Shown: positions 36,245 to 47,435, numbered from the stretch's first letter. The stretch: 64,000 nt of DNA from Culex pipiens pallens (GCF_016801865.2 NC_068938.1:47885808-47949807); one strand, 5' to 3'. Numbers and translations: made by a program. Notes: generated by a model not told the origin, from the letters alone.

Positions 36245-37460
36245 TACCCTCTAAACAACAAAATAAAAGTTACACCGAATGGCAAAGAGCGAGGACAGAA
36301 CAATAGCAAAATATCGTCGTTTCAGCAACTGCCATAAAGCGCGAACATAAAAAAAAACAAAAACAAGTAAGCACTAGTAGTGGATTGTGAAAAACCTGAA
36401 AAATGATACCAAAAACAGTATAAAAAAAAACTCCGTGTAAAAATCTACAAAAAATACTCATTGTTAAGTTATTTTTTAAGCATTCAGCTGTGTAAGAATA
36501 CAGAGAGAAACTAAAAAAAAGATAAAACAATTATATTTTCTTATTTATTATTTAGAACAAGCTGTAAATATCTGAACCAACTTATTTTATGCCTTTCCAA
36601 TGCTTCCCTTTTCCCCCTTCAGCAAAATAAAAAAAACAGTGGCAACCTTTTATTTCCATTACTGACACACACACCAGCAAATGCAACCACGCGCTAATCA
36701 GAAAGCACAAGTTTAATCTTATATATCTGTGAGAAAACGGAAAAAAGTTGAGAAAAAAATTATAAAAAATATTTCGAAAACGTACCTAAAAAATTTAATT
36801 ATTACGAAACGAAACTGAACAAAGGGCGAAACCCCCTTTCATAAGTGGTAAACCATCCCGTCGTGTTAAGAAACTGAAAACAGGAAGCAAAGCAAGAGTA
36901 ATGGAAACAATGTGTGTTTGAATGTGCACTAATGGTATCGAAAGAATAAAATAAACGCAAAAAAAAACAATACAAAAAAAAGAAATTATTTATCAACACA
37001 CACACACAACCACAACTGAGAGAGACAAAAAACAAAAGAAGGTCATCACATCAATAAGTAGCAAAAATTCTTTTAACCCAAAATAGTAGCGAGACAAAAA
37101 CGCAAGCAGGCGAAGACGTGAAAAAAAACATAAAATAAAATAAAAAAAAATAGGTCCAATCATTGTTCTTCTTCTGCCATACGCAAATATATTTCTGCTA
37201 AAAACAACAAAACAAATCGAACACAGACTCGCGCGCATAATCACACAAATGAACGAGAACAACACAATTTTAGCAAACGGAAAGTAAAACGCGATAAAGG
37301 AAATCTCTTGAAGAACATAAAAATCTGTGACAAATGTGAAAAGCGAGGGCGACAAGCGACAAGCAAGCAGCAACATCGTGAAGAAGAAAAATAAAGAAAA
37401 CGTTTCAACTTGTAGTAGAGATAAATAAAGGAAAAAAGCAAAACAAAACAAAAAAAACTA
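36245..37460 (+). other. A-rich, UTR-like tract
   Basis: The plus strand is rich in A and AAC/CAA with interspersed complex sequence, several AATAAA strings (for example near 37424-37430) and no coding frame. This is the texture of long 3' untranslated regions in mosquito genes. If so, the matching coding exons would lie in or before the gap. The orientation is inferred from the A-rich strand and the AATAAA strings. The minus-strand frames, dominated by F and C, are the complement of A-rich DNA. Confidence 0.35.
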
Positions 37461-37950
37461 TGTATTTTTCAGAGTTGTTTCCAATGAGAAAAAAATATTG
37501 ATTAAAAAAGAAAACAAGGTAAAACAGTAAAATAAAATTCGTATACCTGATGACCAGCAAAAAACGTAATGAATTGTGTTTTTAATGTTTCATGGAATTC
37601 TTCGAAATTCTCAATGTTTTTATCATCAATTGGGTCCTAAAGCCCTATGTCAACGTTTATGTACATCGGTAAAAATCACGATTAAAAACCATTTATGATC
37701 ACTTTTTTTCATTTTAATGCAAAAAAAAATTTACAAGATAATATTTTTTCGCTGGATTAAACCCTTTGGAACGAGCAGTCATGTAGGACCTTTTCTGACA
37801 AGAAGGGCCGTGAAGTTATTTTTTTTAAATTCAATTAAAAATACATTTTAAATCCTTTGCGGCCGTTGTACTTAGAAAAATAAGCTTTATTGTTGTGAAA
37901 AATAATATCACAAATTTAAGCTTAATTTAAGGACCCAATTGCAGAAAAAA
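37461..37950. other. AT-rich non-coding DNA
   Basis: No gene or repeat end recognised. Confidence 0.3.
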
Positions 37951-37960
37951 GGGTTGTTAC

Positions 37961-38356
37961 CAGCCCGGGAACATGTTGACAGCTGCCATACAAACTGAGT
38001 GTACCCCTTTTTGTGGGCCCAGTGGGCCTAAGATGGCGGCCTTATATATTATCTAGCCAAACTTTTGGCAATGGCGAATAGTTTAAATAAAAATAGTTTT
38101 GGCCTTGTTTCGGTTAAAAACGACAAAATAAGCAGACTGGAATCATTTTCTTAAAAATCTTGTTTAGAGATACGCCACGTTCAAATATTAGTCTAGAACA
38201 GTTGAAATGAGCGTGCCGCGAAAGCCGTCACGAAATAAAAGTTTCCCATGCAAATTTTGAGTTGCGTATTTAATGGGCGGACTCCGACGAGGCTCATCGG
38301 CCATCTGGCGGTGAATACGCGCAACTCACGAAAACTGTTATCTTAGGACCCGGCTG
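37961..38356. mobile_element. 396-bp hAT-like MITE, copy 1, with 8-bp target duplication
   Basis: The left end CAGCCCGGGA and right end GGACCCGGCTG are short inverted repeats. GTTGTTAC is present directly on both sides (37953-37960 and 38357-38364), an exact 8-bp duplication as expected for hAT elements. No transposase frame. An inverted copy of the same length is at 46359-46754. Confidence 0.85.
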
Positions 38357-38364
38357 GTTGTTAC

Positions 38365-39249
38365 GGAAAAGTCGAAAAAAATCCGCGTCAAATCCGCGCC
38401 GACTTAAAACCTAATCGCGAAAATCGCGACTGACATACAAAATAGTTTAAAAGCACAATTTTTGCATAGTGAAAATATCAATACAGAAGTAATTGACTAA
38501 AAAAATTAAATCGTTTATGTTTAATGGCTCCGTCGAAAGGAACGCAAACACCCCTATTGAAAAAAAACGCTCAAAGAAAAACAAAATCTCAATTTAAAAC
38601 GTGTTCAACATGTTCAAATCATAAGATTAAAAAAATCGAATACCTATATAAAAAATCATAAATCTGGGGATTTTAATACAATTCGTTTTTTTATAATCCT
38701 CACCAAAGTAACTGGGTGCTGAATAGTGGTTCGCAAAACGGCCTCAATTTTGAACTGTCGAAGTGGAACCAATTTACTATTCGCCAAAAGTAGAGAGTAT
38801 TGTGATCGATCATTAAAAATTGTTTATTTTTTTTATTTTTTTGCAAGAATGAAAAATTTGTGGCTTTTGAAAATCTGGGGTTGAAGTCAAGAAACCTTAA
38901 GAAAGTTGAAGGTGAGATCGTATTCTTTTATCTTTATGAATGGAAGTTGTTTATAGAGTCGATGCGGTTGTATCCAGCTGTCTCTATTGTTTGATTCCGT
39001 TTGAAAACCTGGTTAAGTGAAAATCCTTTTTGTTTGTTGGATCAGCTTCGCTAGAATTAGCGATGTTTTTTCGCTGGATCAGGAAGAGCTGCAGGATTCC
39101 AAAATCAGCCAGGGAATTTATCTGCGACATCGCAGAATTACACTCTCGCCGCAGTTCTTCGTCACCCGTAGAAAAGAAAAATCTCTTCTAACCTATCGAA
39201 ACGCGACAATTTTCCAGCAAAAAATGTCAAAATTTAGACAAAATAAAAC
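38365..39249. other. Non-coding DNA between two transposons
   Basis: No gene recognised. The plus-strand 131-codon frame starting at 39017 runs into the next element and has no family features. Confidence 0.3.
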
Positions 39250-40925
39250 TTCAGGGTGGCCACTCAAGTCGGGAAATCGGGAAAGTCGGGAAAAAGTCGG
39301 GAATTTGCCAAAATCCGCCAAAAATCGGGAAAAAGTCGGGAATTTAAGAATTTTTTTTTCTAAAATTGGGAATTCTGAGCATATTTGCTTGAAAATTATT
39401 TTTAACTCTTGAATAATTTTGTGATATTTTGTACAATTTTCAAATTGAATTCACTCATTTCTGCTTTAGTAACTTACTTTAAATTTAAGGTTCTATTCAC
39501 TATTTTAATATATTTGAGTATAGAAAAGCTGTTAAAGGCATTCAAAATCTTAATGAATATTGGAGTCTTTGACATAGATTTTCATAACATTTTTTATGAA
39601 TCAAATGATCGCTATTATTTTTTGTTCATCAAACAAGAGGTAAAGTTAATGAAAAACTAATATAAAAATAGAGCCTAATGGCCAGCTTAGAATTATGATT
39701 CAATTTAATTTTGTCACATAAATGAATATTTGAAAACAGATTCCAAAGGTTTTTTGTGAATATTTTTAATTGTTTAACTTAATTCTTTTAGTAATTTAAA
39801 ATATGTTTTTTTCCCAAATGTTGCCCTTGAACTTTTTTTTTGTGAGTATGGGTAAATTACCAACCATAGATTAAGCTTGATTTTCAGTTTTCGGAAAAAA
39901 ATAAATATCGAATAAAATCCAAAATTGAAAAACTTTTTTACGTTTTAAAAACATAAAGAAAATATTTAAATTGCAAAAAATAATCCAAGAAATTTTGAGT
40001 TATTGCAAAATCGTTTAAAAAAAATTGTCTCTTCAAACATTTTGCTTAAAATAAGTGGGACAACATAAAATCATATCAAACTGAATTTTCATTGAAAAAA
40101 AAAACAGTTAAATAGTGACCACTAGATAATTTAACATTGATTTGAAAATTCAATATCAAAAATTACAAAATTAAAAAGAGAACTTGGCAAAAACATTTTT
40201 TTTTATACATTCCTTGACATTTTTCTAAATCCTTTGAATGAATAATAACAGAAATTGTGTTTTAATCATTCAATTCAATTCAATTCGGTTTTATTGGTGA
40301 ATTATCATTAAACAATAAGTTCTTTTGGAATACATAACAGTGTTTTGGAGTTCCTTTCAGCTGTGTGTTACATCATAATCCATTTTGGAACAATTGTTGC
40401 TTGTAGCTAAGGGGTTACCGAAAGTAAGCAAAATTTAAGAAAAAAATCTTACTATGTTTTAATCATTCTTTGATTTAAAATGATGATGAAGTTTTAAAAA
40501 AAAGTTCATTTATCTTTAACTTTTTGTCATTTCCAGTTGAAACGAAGTATCACAAACTATACGTTTGCCAATTTAAAAAATGACATGGAAGTTATAAGTA
40601 TTGTTGAACTTTTGATTATTTTTTCTAAGACTTATTGTTTGTGTTTCTACTCTGAATCATAATAATGAAATTCCATTTTTGAAGTTTTTTTTTAATTTGT
40701 TGTTTAATTTCTGTATTTACAAAACATGCCTAAATTTGGATTTTTTTTTAAATTCATTGAGTTTTTTTTTTCGGTGGTGGTTATTGACTGTCTTATAGAA
40801 AGTTTTATGTTTGAAATCTTTCTTTAGATAAGAAATGCCTATTATTTGAGCATTCTGGAAAAGTCTGGAAAAAAGTCGGGAAAAAGTCGGGAATTTGAAA
40901 ATAGAATTTGAGTGGTCACCCTGAA
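39250..40925. mobile_element. 1.68-kb non-autonomous TIR element (TTCAGGGTGGCCACTCAA ends)
   Basis: The left end TTCAGGGTGGCCACTCAA and the right end TTGAGTGGTCACCCTGAA are 18-bp inverted repeats with one mismatch. TAAAAC occurs directly outside both ends (39244-39249 and 40926-40931). Subterminal AGTCGGGAAAAAGTCGGGAA motifs occur at both ends. The interior is AT-rich with no transposase, so this is a deletion derivative. The CAGGG start suggests hAT, but the apparent 6-bp flank duplication is shorter than the usual 8. Confidence 0.8.
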
Positions 40926-41153
40926 TAAAACACATACTATTGATTATAAAACAGCTCATATACCAGTAAGAAAAAAGTCATGCTTGTGCTTGAACAGTCT
41001 CCTACTTTGTGGATGTAAACAAATTGGGATCATTCGAAAATCACGTTACGCATTCTCTCTATTCATCACCCAGCAAAGTAACACTCTGGAAAATCGAAAC
41101 ACGAAATTTATATCACTTTCTTCTAAAAATGTCTTTTACCGAAAACAATAATA

Positions 41154-41800
41154 TTTAAGAATTTAAATAATTAAATATTTAAAAATTTAGGAATTTAAAT
41201 ATTTAAAAATCTAAAAATTAAAGAGTTTATGAATTAATGAATTAAAGAATTGAGGAATTAAATAATTAAAGAATTTATGAATTTAAGAAAACAAAAATAA
41301 TTAAGAATTTAAATAATTAAAAATTTAAGAATTTATAAATTTTAGAACTTAAGAATTAAGAATTTAAGAATTTAAAATTTAATAATTTAAGAATTTAAGA
41401 ATTTAAGAATTTAAAATTAAAGAATTTAAGAACTTAAGAATTTAAGAACTTAAGAATTTAAGGATTTAAGAATTTAAGAATTTAAGAATGTAAGAATTTA
41501 AGAATTTAAGAGTTTAAGAATTTAAGAATGTAAGAATTTAAGAATTCTAGATTAAATTTTCAAAACAACCTATCCCTCATGGGTTTCCTATGCAGATAGG
41601 ACCTTTTGAAAATTTAATCGAGAATTTAAGAATTTAAGGATTTAAGAATTTAAGAAATTAAGAATTTAAGAATTTAAGAATTTAAGAATTTAAGAATTTA
41701 AGAATTTAAGAATTTAAGAATTTAAGAATTTAGGAATTTAAGAATTTAAGAATTTAAGAGTTTAAGAATTTAAGAATGTAAGAATTTAAGAAAAGTTTAT
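41154..41800. repeat. AATTTAAG octamer satellite, about 0.65 kb
   Basis: The 8-bp unit AATTTAAG repeats with increasing regularity from left to right and with single-base variants (GTTTAAGA, AATGTAAG, AACTTAAG). A non-repeat hairpin interrupts it at 41546-41623. No coding potential. Confidence 0.95.
41546..41623. repeat. Hairpin-forming insert inside the octamer array
   Basis: GATTAAATTTTCAAAA (41550-41565) is perfectly complementary to TTTTGAAAATTTAATC (41604-41619), around a 38-bp loop of mixed composition. The array resumes on both sides, so this is an insertion or a relic of the sequence the array grew from. Confidence 0.75.
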
Positions 41801-42690
41801 GAATTTTTAAAATTCCAGGACTCATAAAAAACAAACTAAATATTATAGGCATCGATTTTCATATTTTTTATTTTTTTTATTTTTCAATTCATAAAAAATT
41901 AAAAACTTTAAAATGTAAAAAGCTTCACAAACAATAAAAGATGTGAAGCTCTAAATGTTTGAAATTTCTTAAATTTTATGAATTTTTCTGACATCCATTT
42001 TTTTTTAATTTCTAATGTGTTAATCTTAAAAAAAATTCCTCCAAGAACCTCAAGTGTACCCGATAACACGCGATCAAACCGCAATAGAGTTATCTACGTG
42101 CACATGTATTGCGTGTACGTACACGAAAAAGATTGAGGTTAAATTTTGTACCCGCCAGCAAAACAAATGGTGTGCTAGTGTGCGTGAGAGCAGGCTTAGA
42201 TAGCACTATTCAACTTTTCTTGAGAGTTTTCGCCTGCCGTGATGAGTCTCCTTTTTCGCGTTGTGAATTTTCGCCTTTCGAGATCTAACCTATTGAGTTA
42301 TCGCCTTTTGTGGCTATGGCTATCCCAAATTTGTATGACCCAATATCACCCCTTCAATTCAATTTTAGCTTGGATTTTGTTTTGTTTTTCACATAGTGTG
42401 ATCATGGACGGGGAATCTAAAACTTATGAAAGAAGAATATTTTGTTGAACTAAATAAAAATTTTCAAGGATATGTGATACACCACCGGAATTGAGACACA
42501 AAAGGTTGACACAACTCTCCATTCTAAATTAATAATATTGTTTATTAGAAACATGCACAGGTGCGTCATCGTTAAATCCGGACTCACATTCGTTCGGGAT
42601 CTTTCCTTTCTTTGCTAATTTTTCCCTATAATTCGCACCTTGTTCACTTTCGGTTAGTCCTAGGCGATATTTGCGATTTAAGAGATTCCA
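41801..42690. other. AT-rich DNA downstream of gamma-tubulin
   Basis: No recognised gene. The short plus-strand frame at 42239-42448 has no family features. Confidence 0.35.
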
Positions 42691-42699
42691 GTCCGAGAG

Positions 42700-42913
42700 A
42701 AAAACACATCATTTGTGCTTGGTTAGTTTATTCGAGAGTTCCCCTGCTACCTTCAAGGTAGAGAGAGCAAGACAGGCTGATTTTTAAGCGTATAACTGGG
42801 GTTTGTGACGGGTGGCGACGACATTTTTGTGCGCAACAATTGAACATAGGAAAACATGCTGTAACATCATCTGGCACAACGATTCACAAATGGGGGAAGA
42901 CTCTCTCGGGCGC
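42700..42913 (-). other. 3' untranslated region of the gamma-tubulin gene
   Basis: Downstream of the stop codon on the minus strand an AATAAA polyadenylation signal is found at 42728-42733, followed by TGTGTTTTTCT as a possible downstream element. This gives a 3' UTR of about 200 bases. The exact cleavage site is not visible. Confidence 0.6.
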
Positions 42914-44402
42914 TTACTCACCGGTCGCTTTTTTAGCGTGCCAGCTGAGATAGTTGGCCTGGGTGGCCGCTTCGTACTCCTGCACGAGCGCGTCCACGAC
43001 GTCGCGGCTTTCGTCAAACTCGCTCAGATCGTCCTTGAATTTGTCCTCGCGCTTGAACTGATCGAGGAAGGCACCTCGTTTGCACAGTTTGTCGTACTGG
43101 TTGAGGGCGCGCTCGAAGAGAGAGCAGATGCTGGTGTGGTTCGCGAGCATGAGGCCGGACACGCGGTGGGTGCTTTGGACGTACGGGCTGCTCCGAGACA
43201 GGGCGACCTGGATGCTGGCCGGTCCCCAGTTGATGAACTGAGCGAGTTTGCGCTCGCGGATGCGCTGGATCGATTTGTGCACCTGGGTCGGGTTGACCTC
43301 GCCCTGGATGATGTTCAGGATGGAGATGTAGCGGTGGTGGTTGGTCTTGTCCGGGCCGGTGGAGACCATCATGTTCTTTGGCTGCAGCAGACGCCGCATC
43401 ACGTCCAGCACGGTGGTCTTTTGTACGCTGACGGTGTCCGTATCGGTTGAGAGTGGAGTGTAACCGGTCATGAGGAAATGCAGCTGGGAAGTTGGAATTA
43501 GCGGGGCGATGAGTTCGATCAGGTTGTTGTTCATGTACGAAGGATATCGCAGGGTTGTTGTGCTGACGGACATGATCGTCGACACGAGCGTGTTGATCTG
43601 GGTGAAGCTGGGATTCTCCAGGTGTAACCTGTCCGTTGCGATCCGGTTCAGCGCGGTGTTGTCCAGCACGACCACGCAATCGGCGCAGCTCGTCAACCGC
43701 TTCAGCGTCAACAGACTGTTGTACGGCTGCACGACGACGTCGCTGATTTCGTCCTGATTCGGAAACACACTGTACGTCTGGACAAGCTTCTTCGGGAAGT
43801 GATCCGACAGGCGCTCCATGATGTACGATCCCATTCCGGACCCAGTTCCTCCAGCTATCGAGTGACACAGCACGAACCCCTCCAAACTGTCGCTGCCGTC
43901 CGCCTCGCGATCTATGATATCAAACACCTCCTCGTGCAGCTTCTCCCCCTGACTGAACCCAGAAGCCCAGTTGTTTCCCGCTCCACCACCGTCCTTCGAG
44001 AGATACACATTCTCCGGATTGTACAACTGCAAGAAGAGCAAATTCCAAATTAATCCAAAACCCCAATCAAACAACCAACCACCCTACCTTCGCATACGGC
44101 GAGGTCATGATCGTGTGGATCACCCGCGGCTCCAGATCCAGCAGCACCGCCCGCGGAATGTAGTGATCGTCGTCCGCCTGGTAGAAGAACACATCCTTCC
44201 GGTCGATCCCGTCCGTGGCAAAGTCCTGCAGCACGCCGGACGGCGAAATGCCGTGCTCCAAACAAAGCCGCTTCCAAAACTCAAACCCAACTGCAAAACA
44301 AAGAAAAAGTACATTAAGATTCCGTCCAAAACTCACAAAAACAAGAACCTCACTCTGGTTGCCGCACTGGCCCAGCTGGAGGGTGATGATTTCGCTCGGC
44401 AT
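42914..44402 (-). CDS. gammaTub23C: Gamma-tubulin, three exons, 454 aa
   Basis: Gamma-tubulin is the core of the gamma-tubulin ring complex that nucleates microtubules at centrosomes and spindle poles. Exons are 44354-44402, 44088-44290 and 42914-44026, separated by introns of 63 and 61 bp with GT...AG ends. Joined in phase they give 454 residues, close to the family's usual 450-475. Visible hallmarks are the N-terminal MPSEIITLQLGQCGNQ, the nucleotide-binding AGGTGSGMG at about residues 142-150, and conserved stretches such as NPENVYLS, VFPNQDEISDVVVQPYNS, CVVVLDNTALNRIA, STTTLRYPSYMNN and HFLMTGYTPL. The start is fixed by the family N-terminus. The TAA stop lies inside a good splice-donor string (CCGGTGAGTAAG), so an alternative tail is conceivable. 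The gene name is by analogy with the broadly expressed Drosophila paralogue, so the class is sure and the symbol less so. Confidence 0.96.
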
Positions 44403-44660
44403 GCTGGCGGTCCTACTTCGCAGGAGGAAAAGGTCACTTTACACAACTAGGCGCGGCCACGAAAGCGGCGATTTTGCGTGCGGAATTTTGCGACGAATCT
44501 GCGGAAAACATAAAATTCACGATTTGCAGAAAAAGTTGCGCGGAAAATGCTTGACTTTTTGCGTTTGAATAAGTCGTTACGAATGGGTGGCCCTGTGTTG
44601 ACGTTACGCGCGATTCGGCGGTGACAGCTCGCGGGCAAGAGGGGTTGGGATGTTTACTGG
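44403..44660 (-). promoter_or_regulatory. 5' UTR and promoter region of gamma-tubulin
   Basis: GC-richer, single-copy DNA directly upstream of the gamma-tubulin ATG gives way to AT-rich DNA near 44660. No TATA box was identified, as is common for housekeeping promoters. The start site is not determined. Frames on both strands here have no family features. Confidence 0.45.
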
Positions 44661-44768
44661 GCCTTTTCAAAAATTGGTAACGCCTTGTACGATAATTAAA
44701 AATAAATGAAAATTAGGTTAAATGATTTTTTATTTGTATGTACATATCAAATTTCAACAAAATAAATA

Positions 44769-44934
44769 CACCCTTACCTAAAATCATGATTTTTTGAGTT
44801 CCAAATCCCACTTTTCATACGAATTTTTCAGTTCAACCCATATAACCATTTTTATGGTTGTAGTACCTGAACTCGAAAAATCGTATGAAAAGTGGGATTT
44901 GGAACTCAAAAAATCATGATTTTTGGTAAGGGTG
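44769..44934. mobile_element. 166-bp palindromic MITE (CACCCTTACC ends)
   Basis: CACCCTTACC and GGTAAGGGTG are the inverted ends. About 65 bp of each arm pair almost perfectly (for example GAGTTCCAAATCCCACTTTT). TAAATA occurs directly on both sides, although the true duplication could be only TA. It lies a few hundred bases upstream of gamma-tubulin. Confidence 0.85.
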
Positions 44935-44939
44935 TAAAT

Positions 44940-45290
44940 ACTAAAAAAATTAGAAAACACAACAAAAAAAAATGTTCCTTTTGAATAATAGTGTTAAATT
45001 TAAGATGTAACGATAGAAGTGTGACAGAGAACCATTAAAATAGTGACAATAAATCACATATTTTTAAGCAACAAACTATGCAAAAAATAAAAAAAAATAA
45101 AAAAAGAAATATGCAAACAAAACGAAAAAAAAAAACAACAAAACATTATTAAATACAAAAATGTATTTAATATTAAAGCTAAAATAAAAAAACGACTTGT
45201 ACCTAAAAAAAATCGATTTACAAAAAAAAAAACAAAAAATTAATTATTAAAAAATGAAAATAAAAAAATCTTAAAATACAAAAAAAAATA
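44940..45290. other. A-rich DNA leading into the octamer array
   Basis: Very A-rich plus-strand sequence with AAAATAAAAA-like runs and no genes. It may be degenerated array edge. Confidence 0.4.
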
Positions 45291-46118
45291 CAAAAATACA
45301 AAAAGACAAAAATACAAAAATACAAAAATACAAAAATACAAAAATACAAAAATACAAAGATACAAAGATACAAAAATACAAAAATACAAAAATACAAAAA
45401 TACAAAAATACAAAAATACAAAAATACAAAAATACAAAAATACAAAAATACAAAAATACAAAAATACAAAAATACAAAAATACAAAAATACAAAAATACA
45501 AAAATACAAAAATACAAAAATACAAAAATACAAAAATACAAAAATACAAAAATACAAAAATACAAAAATACAAAAATACAAAAATACAAAAATACAAAAA
45601 TACAAAAATACAAAAATACAAAAATAAAAAAATACAAAAATACAAAAATACAAAAATACAAAAATACAAAAATACAAAAATACAAAAATACAAAAATACA
45701 AAAATACAAAAATACAAAAATACAAAAATACAAAAATACAAAAATACAAAAATACAAAAATACAAAAATACAAAAATACAAAAATACAAAAATACAAAAA
45801 TACAAAAATACAAAAATACAAAAATACAAAAATACAAAAATACAAAAATACAAAAATACAAAAATACAAAAATACAAAAATACAAAAATACAAAGATACA
45901 AAGATACAAAAATACAAAAATACAAAAATACAAAAATACAAAAATACAAAAATACAAAAATACAAAAATACAAAAATACAAAAATACAAAAATACAAAAA
46001 TACAAAAATACAAAAATACAAAAATACAAAAATACAAAAATACAAAAATACAAAAATACAAAAATACAAAAATACAAAAATACAAAAATACAAAAATACA
46101 GAAATACAAAAATACTAA
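45291..46118. repeat. TACAAAAA octamer satellite, about 0.83 kb and 100 units
   Basis: The plus-strand unit TACAAAAA repeats with very high uniformity. Because 8 is not a multiple of 3, all three minus-strand frames are open and read the same eight-residue pattern, which is why three 290-codon frames appear; none is a gene. Variants are rare. A TACAAAGA doublet occurs at 45353-45368 and again at 45889-45904, 536 bp apart, or exactly 67 units. A TAAAAAAA-like variant sits near 45624. Confidence 0.97.
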
Positions 46119-46350
46119 AATACTGGGGGTGACATTGGATCATACAAAAATGCTGAAATTTGTCCTACAAAAATGCAGAAGTTTTTATGACCCAATAAGG
46201 CTTTCTCGTCAGAAATTTACCAACATCAACACAAAGTATGTTTACATGACAGCTGGACGTTTGTTTGCATCAGATTTCCTATCTCGTTCTAGCAATTATT
46301 TTTTGTCAGACGAATTCTAGCTGGTTTTCTTGACTGAACGCGCGATATGT
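46119..46350. other. DNA flanking the octamer array
   Basis: Complex sequence that twice contains the octamer string followed by TGC (CATACAAAAATGC at about 46142 and CCTACAAAAATGC at about 46164). The array may have grown from such a seed. The 63-codon plus-strand frame has no family features. Confidence 0.5.
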
Positions 46351-46358
46351 CTGCCAAC

Positions 46359-46754
46359 CAACCGGACCCTAAGATGACAGTTTTCGTGAGTTGCGCGTAA
46401 TCACCGACAGATGGCAAGTGGGCCTCGTCGGAGTCCGCCCATCAAATACGCAACTCAAAATTTGCATAGGAAACTTTTTTTTCGTGGCGGCTTTTGCGGC
46501 ACGCTCACTTCAACTGTTCTAGACTAATATTTGAACGTGGCGTATCTCTAAACAATTTTTTAAAGAAAATGATTCCAGAATACTTATTTTGTCGTTTTAA
46601 ACCAAAACAAGGCAAAAACTATATTTATTTAAACTATTCGCCATTTTCAAAAGTTTTGCTAGATAATATCGAAGGCCGCCATTTTAGGCCCACTGGGCCC
46701 ACAAAACGGGGTACGCTCAGTTTGTATGGGAGCTGTCAACTTGCTCCCGGGCTG
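46359..46754. mobile_element. 396-bp hAT-like MITE, copy 2, inverted
   Basis: Reverse complement of the element at 37961-38356 and of the same length, with ends CAACCGGACC and CCCGGGCTG. Shared blocks include GCCGCCATTTTAGGCCCACT and ACGTGGCGTATCTCTAAACA (reverse-complemented in copy 1). The flanks share CCAAC but not a clean 8-bp duplication. The plus-strand 101-codon frame is element-derived. Confidence 0.8.
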
Positions 46755-47214
46755 CCAACAGCTCGAGCTTTCGAGATCGTTTGCATCAGGACACTGTGAC
46801 GAGAAATTCGTAATTTTTGGGTTAAATTATATTTTTTTCACTGGGCCTAGAAAGCCTTATTTTAAATAGGACGTAGGCTATATAGGGCCTATAGGGCCTT
46901 CTGTAAGGTAACCTTAGAAATTTTAAAAGAACAAACATATAAATATACAGAATAATAGAGGTTTTGCAGCAAAGCAAAGCAAAAAGACACATGTCGCCAC
47001 CTATGAACAAGTAGCGTAAATTGTTTTTACCTTCAAAATTTACATTTTCATGATACATTACCATATTTCCAACATTTTGGTGTACAAATTTCCAATATTT
47101 GTTTTACTCTTATATGAAAAAACTGTAGAATTAGACAAAAAAGATAGGAATTTGAACTATTTTTTACAAGAAACTATTCCATAAATCAATTGAAATTGTC
47201 GAAAATACTTAAAT
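46755..47214. other. Non-coding DNA
   Basis: No gene or repeat end recognised; a TAGGGCCTATAGGGCC short repeat lies at about 46884. Confidence 0.3.
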
Positions 47215-47435
47215 AATTTCGAAACGCGGACACATAATCCTGTTTTATCAATTATTTGGATATAAGTTCGTATAATAATTGTGAAAACTGTGTTGTTTGA
47301 TGTTTGATGAACTTTAATTTCAAATTTATCTGAACGCTGTAGTTATTGCCAAAACAATAAAATAAAATAAATATTTGAGTTACCAAAAATCTAAAATATT
47401 CACTGAAACATTTTATGGGCTTCTTAATTTTTAAG
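47215..47435. repeat. Second copy of the GTGTCCGG-type repeat end
   Basis: TTTCGAAACGCGGACACATAAT and the about 200 bp after it match 1649-1865 in the same orientation, with moderate divergence. Confidence 0.6.

Noticed and set aside
36071..36337. Frames spanning the N stretch
   Set aside because: The middle of each is unknown sequence, so the reading frame is not real evidence.
42812..43450. 212-codon plus-strand frame and the 284-codon minus-strand frame at 43014-43868
   Set aside because: Both are out-of-frame shadows of the conserved gamma-tubulin exon, caused by its codon bias.
45218..46143. Three overlapping minus-strand frames of about 290 codons reading a hydrophobic YFCIFVFL repeat
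   Set aside because: They are the same 8-bp satellite read in three frames; there is no unique sequence, promoter or family similarity.
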